Shown: positions 7,028 through 13,389 of the stretch, in pieces
Layout of the letters: every line of letters begins with the position of its first letter
Position numbering within the stretch: the stretch's first letter is position 1
NCBI GenBank assembly: GCA_041301185.1
Contig: JBFYSV010000308.1
Span: 1-13,389, forward strand
Length of the DNA: 13,389 nt
Origin: JAQBDA01 sp041301185
Lineage (GTDB): Bacteria > Chloroflexota > Anaerolineae > Anaerolineales > UBA4823
Direction: 5' to 3'
Translations under genes and position numbers: made by a program
The notes under the pieces: model-generated
What the model saw: only the letters and a program-made list of their open reading frames with translations
What the model was told of the DNA's origin: nothing
Databases searched by the model: none

Positions 7028-7084
7028 GTCGGGAGAGCGGGTAAAATAGCCGGTCATCGCAACAGGTTAACGGCATACGCCGTA

Positions 7085-7954
7085 GTGGTGCGGCATACCG
7101 CCAGGCTGGCGTTGCTCGGCGCGCTGCTAGCAGGAATAACTTCTTCGTGCGCCAGCCTGCCCGCTACCAACCCACCAGCGACCGCCGCTCCAACTAACAG
7201 CCCGGCGCCGCCGGCTGCCTCACCAACCGTTTCGCCCCCTGCCTCGCCGACTCCCGCACCAGACCCAACTGCCAGCCCAACGCTTACCCAACCCGCCTTC
7301 CAGGTCTGCTCTCCGCTGCAGGGCATCCCACTGGATGGTCTTCCTGCAATCATCTCCAACCCTTACCAGCCGCCGCCCCTAGGCTCAGACGACCCGCATC
7401 AGGGAGTTGACCTGGCACAGGTGCAAAACGGCATATCCCTGTCCGGCCTGCCGGTGCTGGCTATCCTGGAGGGGCAAGTTGCCCTGGTGATGAGCGGGAG
7501 GTTTCCCTACGGCAACGCGGTGCTGGTCGAGACTCCGCTGGACTCGCTGCCCCCCGCCTGGCTGGAGATGCTGGACCTGCCGCCCGCACCGGCAGAACCC
7601 CAGGTGAGCAACGCCCTCACCTGTCCCACCCCAGCCGCGCCACCGGAATGGGACTCTGAGGCGCGCTCGCTCTACCTGCTCTATGCACACCTGCTGGAGC
7701 CACCCGCCATAGAAACCGGCGATTCAGTCTCCTGTGAGCAGGTCATCGGCGCCATCGGCGATAGCGGAAATGCACTCAACCCCCACCTGCACCTGGAGGT
7801 GCGGGTGGGTCCATCTGGGGCGCGCTTCTCCGGTATGGCGCACTATGACGCCAGCGCCAAACCCGAAGAGATGACTGCCTACTGCCAATGGCGGGTGAGC
7901 GGCAGCTTCCTGACGATTGACCCCCTGCTCCTGTTCAGCAAGCCGCAGCAATAA
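7085..7954 (+). CDS. Exported M23 (LytM-type) peptidase, probable lipoprotein
   Basis: A 289-residue extracytoplasmic protein predicted to cut peptidoglycan cross-bridges. Residues 1-22 form a hydrophobic signal ending in TSSCAS; Cys22 may be lipidated, though the lipobox is not canonical. A Pro/Thr/Ser/Ala linker spans about 24-70. The M23 domain has all zinc and catalytic residues: His105 and Asp109 (HQGVD), His202 (YAHL), and His234 and His236 in NPHLHLEV. An insert of about 45 residues (about 155-195) sits between the central strands. The start is uncertain: GTG 7085 or GTG 7088 gives the signal peptide but has no ribosome site, and a small hairpin (ACGGC-ATAC-GCCGT, 7070-7083) directly precedes it. 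The frame is open back to the stop of the preceding gene, with no ATG. It may be co-transcribed with that gene or read from a TAAAAT-type -10 at 7042-7047. Confidence 0.85.
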   Translation: MVRHTARLALLGALLAGITSSCASLPATNPPATAAPTNSPAPPAASPTVSPPASPTPAPDPTASPTLTQPAFQVCSPLQGIPLDGLPAIISNPYQPPPLGSDDPHQGVDLAQVQNGISLSGLPVLAILEGQVALVMSGRFPYGNAVLVETPLDSLPPAWLEMLDLPPAPAEPQVSNALTCPTPAAPPEWDSEARSLYLLYAHLLEPPAIETGDSVSCEQVIGAIGDSGNALNPHLHLEVRVGPSGARFSGMAHYDASAKPEEMTAYCQWRVSGSFLTIDPLLLFSKPQQ

Positions 7955-8044
7955 AGCCCACCAGGCGCGCTTATGGATGACATCACCGCCAATAGCACCC
8001 TGATTTTCACAATATACTCTTGGCGTTCTTAATTTCTTCGCGGT

Positions 8045-8230
8045 TCAATATAGAGGCTGCGAATTCAACTCCGCCAACCGGAGGCGGGCTTCCGCCAGTT
8101 GCTCGTCCAGCTCGTCCATCTCGGTGATCATCGCCGGTGGAATTGAATGCGCCGGCAAGCGCTTCTGCAAGTCTGCCAGGCGTGCTTCCAGCACTGCGAT
8201 GGTTTGGATCAGGGTCTGTCTCTCGTCCAT
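8045..8230 (-). CDS. Small coiled-coil protein, function unknown
   Basis: A 61-residue (from ATG 8230) soluble, charged protein made of two amphipathic helices: about 5-30 (LIQTIAVLEARLADLQKRL) and about 39-58 (MITEMDELDEQLAEARLRL), joined by the turn PAHSIPPAM. The heptad spacing of Leu/Ile suggests a helical hairpin or coiled coil. Start is ambiguous. ATG 8230 has no ribosome site but lies 16 bases after a perfect TATAAT (8252-8247), so a near-leaderless mRNA is possible. TTG 8260 has AAGGAG (8270-8275) 9 nt upstream and would add ten residues (including SIIIVIGHP) that do not fit the helix. It is alone on its strand, convergent with the M23 gene and divergent from the kinase. The overlapping frame starting near 8267 looks like a shadow. 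Confidence 0.6.
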   Translation of the reverse strand: MDERQTLIQTIAVLEARLADLQKRLPAHSIPPAMITEMDELDEQLAEARLRLAELNSQPLY

Positions 8231-8246
8231 GGGGTGCCCGATGACG

Positions 8247-8252
8247 ATTATA
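8247..8252 (-). promoter_or_regulatory. Candidate -10 box for the small coiled-coil gene
   Basis: TATAAT reads on the minus strand at 8252-8247. Transcription would begin near 8240, about 10 bases before ATG 8230. No -35 resembling TTGACA is found 16-18 bases upstream (AAGGAG at 8275-8270). The divergent kinase promoter lies only about 25-50 bases away. Confidence 0.35.
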
Positions 8253-8273
8253 ATGGACAATCATCACATCTCC

Positions 8274-8301
8274 TTGACAGCCACTTTAGCTACGATATAA
8301 T
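8274..8301 (+). promoter_or_regulatory. Consensus sigma70 promoter of the kinase gene
   Basis: TTGACA at 8274-8279, 16 bases, then TATAAT at 8296-8301. Both hexamers are perfect. Transcription would begin near 8308, leaving a leader of about 120 bases before the kinase ATG at 8429. Confidence 0.8.
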
Positions 8302-8309
8302 CTAGCTAA
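8286..8309. promoter_or_regulatory. Palindromic operator candidate over the kinase -10 box
   Basis: TTAGCTA (8286-8292) and TAGCTAA (8303-8309) are perfect inverted 7-mers around a 10-base centre that contains the -10 box. The centre itself is nearly symmetric (GAT-ATA-ATC at 8294-8302). A dimeric repressor bound here would block RNA polymerase. No candidate regulator gene is adjacent. Confidence 0.5.
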
Positions 8310-8355
8310 CCTTCAGAAGTTTACTCTAAATTATCTATAAGCAATCATTGTGATC

Positions 8356-8409
8356 GGTGGGCAGGGTGTTTTACGGAGGCATAGCCGTCGCAAAACACCC
8401 CGACCCACC
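8356..8409 (+). promoter_or_regulatory. Strong leader hairpin before the kinase ribosome site
   Basis: GGTGGG (8356-8361) pairs with CCCACC (8404-8409), and GGGTGTTTT (8364-8372) pairs with AAAACACCC (8392-8400). That is 15 perfect base pairs with a small CA/CGA internal loop. The 19-base apical loop can fold further (GGC-ATA-GCC) and displays GGAGG (8375-8379). The stem ends 6 bases before the real ribosome site GGGAGGA (8416-8422). No T-run follows, so it is not an intrinsic terminator. It may act in mRNA stability, translation control or as a protein site. Confidence 0.6.
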
Positions 8410-8428
8410 ATTAATGGGAGGATATTTT

Positions 8429-11392
8429 ATGACCCGTCCGAGCTGGATCGGACAAACCCTGGGAGGGCGCTACCGCATCGATGATATCCTGGGCCAGGGG
8501 GGTATGTCGGCCGTTTATAAAGCCTACGATCCCAACTTAAGGCGCGTGGTGGCGGTCAAGCTGATCCACGCCCACCTGGCGGATGATCCCAAGTTCGTGA
8601 TGCGCTTCGAAGAAGAAGCCACGGCGGTCGCTCAGCTGCGCCACCCCAACATCGTCCAGGTGTTTGACTTCAACCACGATAACGACCTGTATTACATGGT
8701 GCAGGAGTTCGTGGCGGGCGAGACGCTGCAAGAGCGCCTGCGGCGTTTAAATAAGAGCAACCGGCGCATGCCGCTGAGCGAAGCCATTGGCTATATCATC
8801 AACATTTGCGACGCTGCCGGGTACGCTCACAACCGGGGGCTGGTGCACCGCGATATCAAGCCAGCCAATATCATGGTGGATATCCACGGGCAGGCGATTC
8901 TGATGGATTTTGGCATCGTCAAGATCACCGGCGGCGAGAAGCATACCGCCACCGGGGCGGTGGTCGGAACTGCCCTGTACCTGGCGCCGGAATCGATCCG
9001 TGGCGAGACCCCCGACCCGCGCTCCGACCAGTACTCCCTGGGGGTGACCCTGTTCGAGGCGGTCAGCGGGCGCCCACCGTATGAAGCCGACTCGGCGATG
9101 ACCCTGATGATGATGCACCTCAACGACCCGCTGCCCGACCTGCGCCAGCTGCGCCCGGAGGTGCCCGCCGCCCTGGTAGCCGTCATCGGAAAAGCGCTCG
9201 CCAAAAGCCGGGAAGACCGCTACGCATCTATGGCAGAATTTGCCTCTGCCTTGCTAGGCGTGCAAGCCGCTCTGAGCAGCGCCGCCCCAGCCGCCACGGT
9301 GGCGGACCAGCCCGGGCAACCCGCCTCCCTAGCGACTGCCCCGCCCGCCACCCCGCCGCCCGTCTCGGGGCAGATTACCGCTGCCGAGCCGGTTTCGGAG
9401 CCAGCTCGCCCGCCCCAAAAGCCAGCCGAGACCATCCGGAATGCGGCTACCGTCGCGGCTGTATCAGCCGCCGCTCAGGGACCATCCGTCACAGGGCAAT
9501 CCGCGCCGCAATCCGCGCCGCAATCCGCGCCGCAATCCGCGCCTGCTCCTGCCCCCAGCTCCACCCTTGCCGCGGATACGGGAACCCCAGAGCCTGGTAT
9601 GCCTGCCACCGGCGCGCCAGCCCAACCTCGCCCGAAATGGCTCATGTGGGGCGGCATTGCGGGTGCAGCGCTGCTGGTGCTGATCCTGATTGGGGTTGCG
9701 CTGCGCGGTTTTAACGGATCGAACACGCCGCCCGCCGTTCCTGCCGCCACCACCGCCCCAGCCGCTACCCAAGCGGCACAGGCCGTGCTCCCCACAGCTG
9801 AACCCAGCGCCACCTCCGCCCCAACCCTCACCCCCACGGTTATTCCCACCGCGCCGCCCAGCGTGACCCCCACCACCACCCAATCTCCCACGCCCACCAT
9901 CCCAGCCGGGGTACCCTTCTCGCGCATCAACGCCATCACCGTCAACGAGACGGGCGCGTATGTGGTGGACTACGAGACCTTCGAGTACACCGAGGTCCTC
10001 CCCGGGCAGCACGTGCATTTCTTTTTTAACACTGTGCCCCAGGAGCAGGCGGGTCACCCCGGCAACGGGCCGTGGATCCTGTACGGCGGGCCGCGTCCCT
10101 TCGAGGACTACCGCACCAGCGACCGCCCACAAGCCGCCACCCAGATGTGCATCCGGGTGGCGAACCCCGACCACAGCATCCAGCTTGATTCCGGCAATTG
10201 CTTCATCCTGCCCGATGTGAACGTCGCCGTGCCAGTCTTCGATGATCCCTGTCTGGAAGGACCCGGCCCGGCTTACCCCGCCCAGGGACAGCTCAGCGCC
10301 GGGCAGGTGCTAACGGTGAGCGGCATCTCAGCCGATGAAGCCTGGTGGACGGTGGATAGCCCCGCCAGCCCAGGCCAGACTTGCTGGCTGGAACGCAGCC
10401 GCTCGGAGTTCTCCGGCGATCTGAGCACCCTGCCCCTGGCAGAGACCCCGCCGCTGCCCGAGGGCAGCCCGGAAAGCCTGTCGGTGCAGATCGACCAGAT
10501 CAGCCTGGACGACCAGGGGCGCTACGTGGTCGAATTCACCCCCAACGGCTATACCCCGGCATTGCCCGGCACCCACATGCACTTCTTTTATGACATCTTT
10601 GCTGCCGACCAGGCAGGCGCCACCGGCAACCGTTTGATGTACGGGGGTGCCTCGCCGTTCACTGGCTTCACCCAGGCTGACCGACCGGAAGACGCCACCC
10701 AGCTGTGCGTGCTGGTCGCCAACCCCGACCACACGGTTATCCCTGAGAGTGGCAACTGCGTGGCGCTGCCCGATGTGGGCACCTCGCTGGCTTTCTCCGC
10801 CGTGGTGGACGAGGCCCGCTCCCAGCCGGTGGTTTTTCAGGATAACTTCGACGACAACACGAATAACTGGCCCACCGGGCTATCCAGCTCGGCCGAGTTC
10901 GGCTCGATCGACATGCGCATCGAAGACGGGCGCTACACCTGGGATGTCAACGGCCTGCAGCCGACCGCGTGGTGGGCAGCGACCGACAAGGTCAGCGCCC
11001 TGGACTTTCACCTGGCGGCTACCGTCCGGCAGGTCTCCGGATCGCAGGCGGGCGAGTATGGCCTGATCTTCCGCAAGAACGCCGACCAGGAATACCTGGT
11101 GTACAAAATCAGCAATTTCAGTCGCTACGCCCTGTACCAGTTCCAGGATTCGACCTGGACGGCGCTCATCGATTGGAGCGACACAACCTCGCTCCTGCCA
11201 GGCGAGGACAACCGCATGGAGGTCATCGCCAAAGGTAACACAGCCTACCTGGTCTTAAACGACGAGCTGGTCGCCCAATACAGCCCGCTCGGCCTGGGCG
11301 ATGGACAGCCGGGCCTATTTGTAGGCACATCCAATGTTAACGAAACCGGACAGTGGCAGTTCGATAATTTTGAGGTGCGTTTGTTGAATTAA
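8429..11392 (+). CDS. Transmembrane Ser/Thr protein kinase with sensor ectodomain
   Basis: A 987-residue PknB-like kinase. The kinase domain (about 13-277) is intact: GQGGMSAVY (22-30), Lys44 in VAVK, HRDIKPAN (140-147), DFG (160-162), activation-loop Thr173/175/181 and APE (186-188). A Pro/Ala-rich linker (280-400) includes four QSAP repeats. One membrane helix lies at about 404-426. Outside are a Pro/Thr stalk (about 432-495), a ~100-residue domain (497-596), an SH3b-like domain (about 605-658), a second copy of the 100-residue domain (684-782) and a C-terminal LamG/DUF1080-like beta-sandwich (about 803-985, opening FDDNTNNWP). Start ATG 8429 has GGGAGGA 6 nt upstream; the in-frame GTG at 8357 lies inside the leader hairpin and is rejected. 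It likely senses a cell-surface ligand and phosphorylates Thr residues. The downstream FHA-hydrolase is a natural candidate substrate or reader. Confidence 0.95.
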   Translation: MTRPSWIGQTLGGRYRIDDILGQGGMSAVYKAYDPNLRRVVAVKLIHAHLADDPKFVMRFEEEATAVAQLRHPNIVQVFDFNHDNDLYYMVQEFVAGETLQERLRRLNKSNRRMPLSEAIGYIINICDAAGYAHNRGLVHRDIKPANIMVDIHGQAILMDFGIVKITGGEKHTATGAVVGTALYLAPESIRGETPDPRSDQYSLGVTLFEAVSGRPPYEADSAMTLMMMHLNDPLPDLRQLRPEVPAALVAVIGKALAKSREDRYASMAEFASALLGVQAALSSAAPAATVADQPGQPASLATAPPATPPPVSGQITAAEPVSEPARPPQKPAETIRNAATVAAVSAAAQGPSVTGQSAPQSAPQSAPQSAPAPAPSSTLAADTGTPEPGMPATGAPAQPRPKWLMWGGIAGAALLVLILIGVALRGFNGSNTPPAVPAATTAPAATQAAQAVLPTAEPSATSAPTLTPTVIPTAPPSVTPTTTQSPTPTIPAGVPFSRINAITVNETGAYVVDYETFEYTEVLPGQHVHFFFNTVPQEQAGHPGNGPWILYGGPRPFEDYRTSDRPQAATQMCIRVANPDHSIQLDSGNCFILPDVNVAVPVFDDPCLEGPGPAYPAQGQLSAGQVLTVSGISADEAWWTVDSPASPGQTCWLERSRSEFSGDLSTLPLAETPPLPEGSPESLSVQIDQISLDDQGRYVVEFTPNGYTPALPGTHMHFFYDIFAADQAGATGNRLMYGGASPFTGFTQADRPEDATQLCVLVANPDHTVIPESGNCVALPDVGTSLAFSAVVDEARSQPVVFQDNFDDNTNNWPTGLSSSAEFGSIDMRIEDGRYTWDVNGLQPTAWWAATDKVSALDFHLAATVRQVSGSQAGEYGLIFRKNADQEYLVYKISNFSRYALYQFQDSTWTALIDWSDTTSLLPGEDNRMEVIAKGNTAYLVLNDELVAQYSPLGLGDGQPGLFVGTSNVNETGQWQFDNFEVRLLN
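9497..9544 (+). repeat. Four tandem 12-bp repeats in the kinase linker
   Basis: Unit CAATCCGCGCCG occurs four times in a row (the last copy differs at its final base), encoding QSAP repeats at about residues 357-372. It lies in the disordered cytoplasmic linker before the membrane helix. Unit length is a multiple of three, so copy-number change would alter linker length without a frameshift. Confidence 0.9.
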
Positions 11393-11451
11393 TGGCTGCG
11401 CAAAACTTGGTTAATGTCAGTCTCGGGTAAGAATTCTTCCTATGGCTAGCC

Positions 11452-11571
11452 TGTCATTTCGAGCCCCGCAAGGGCGAGGAATCCCTGCTTTGATTATCTA
11501 TAAATGGGTTACGCAGGGATTTCTCGTCGCCAAGTTTATCCTGAGCTTGCGAAGGGCTCCTCGAAACGACA
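11452..11571. mobile_element. MITE-like inverted-repeat element
   Basis: A 120-bp element with no ORF. Its ends are near-perfect inverted repeats: TGTCATTTCGAG at 11452-11463 and CTCGAAACGACA at 11560-11571 (11 of 12). A second inner pair is GAGGAATCCCTGC (11476-11488) against GCAGGGATTTCTC (11513-11525), 12 of 13. The right side also contains CCTGAGCTTGCGAAGGGCTC (11541-11560), close to a short dispersed repeat I recall from many bacterial genomes. The whole can fold into a long hairpin. No clear target-site duplication was found. It separates the kinase gene from the FHA-hydrolase gene and may end or weaken readthrough. Confidence 0.7.
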
Positions 11572-11671
11572 TTTGTCTTCTTAAGAGGGTACTTGTCCGA
11601 TATTCACGTTAGTTCCGTCTGGTTGTCTTCCGAATTTTCGGGCAGCCTATCAATCAAAGGGATGGATAGCT

Positions 11672-13366
<1,695 letters not shown>

Positions 13367-13382
13367 TTTGCGAGATCGCAAA
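13367..13382. repeat. Short inverted repeat after the FHA-hydrolase stop
   Basis: TTTGCG-AGAT-CGCAAA begins immediately after the TGA stop, forming a 6-bp stem with a 4-base loop. It is followed by an A, then CCGGGT at the window edge. It could be part of a terminator or a small repeat, but the sequence ends too soon to tell. Confidence 0.4.
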
Positions 13383-13389
13383 ACCGGGT

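Noticed and set aside
8007..8267. 86-codon minus-strand ORF overlapping the coiled-coil gene
   Set aside because: Its product is Gly/Arg/Pro-rich without structure, while the overlapping frame gives regular heptads.
8357..8428. Kinase start at GTG 8357
   Set aside because: It would translate the leader hairpin and has no ribosome site; ATG 8429 has GGGAGGA at ideal spacing and begins just before the kinase domain.
9464..10174. 236-codon minus-strand ORF opposite the kinase linker
   Set aside because: Gly/Arg-rich low-complexity product, a mirror of the Pro/Ala-rich linker; the plus-strand frame is clearly coding.

Overview
The window looks like a GC-rich bacterial chromosome segment. Protein style suggests Chloroflexota (Anaerolineae-like): Pro/Thr-rich linkers, a large Ser/Thr kinase with SH3b and beta-sandwich ectodomains, and a wHTH/4Fe-4S protein. 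This placement is inference; there is no rRNA or other phylogenetic marker here.

Left part (1-5626, all minus strand). At the left edge lies the 5' end of an nfeD-type membrane serine protease gene, interrupted by an in-frame TAG. To its right is a complete sulfate uptake operon, transcribed sbp > cysA > cysT > cysW, with stop codons overlapping or abutting the next gene's ribosome binding site. Its ATPase is unusual: after a normal ABC + TOBE protein it carries about 270 extra residues that look like two universal-stress-protein domains. Upstream of sbp is an Rrf2-family regulator gene with four cysteines. A near-identical 12-base motif (ATAWTGTCTATT) lies in the 5' regions of both rrf2 and sbp, which suggests that Rrf2 controls itself and sulfate uptake.

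Middle (5627-8260). A 324-base intergenic region holds the rrf2 promoter, the candidate operator and a degenerate dispersed repeat. It is followed on the plus strand by a winged-helix/Cys-rich/two-[4Fe-4S] protein and an exported M23 (LytM-type) peptidase with all metal ligands. A short coiled-coil gene lies on the minus strand at 8045-8230.

Right part (8261-13389, plus strand). A consensus promoter, with a palindrome centred on its -10 box, and a leader with a strong 15-bp hairpin precede a 987-residue transmembrane Ser/Thr kinase. The kinase has a duplicated extracytoplasmic domain, an SH3b-like domain and a C-terminal beta-sandwich. After a 120-bp MITE-like inverted-repeat element comes a 564-residue protein with two FHA domains fused to an LCAT-like alpha/beta hydrolase. 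FHA domains read phosphothreonine, so kinase and FHA-hydrolase plausibly form a signalling pair: an outside signal, Thr phosphorylation, then recruitment or control of a cytoplasmic lipase/acyltransferase. This pair and the CysA-Usp fusion are the most unusual content of the window.
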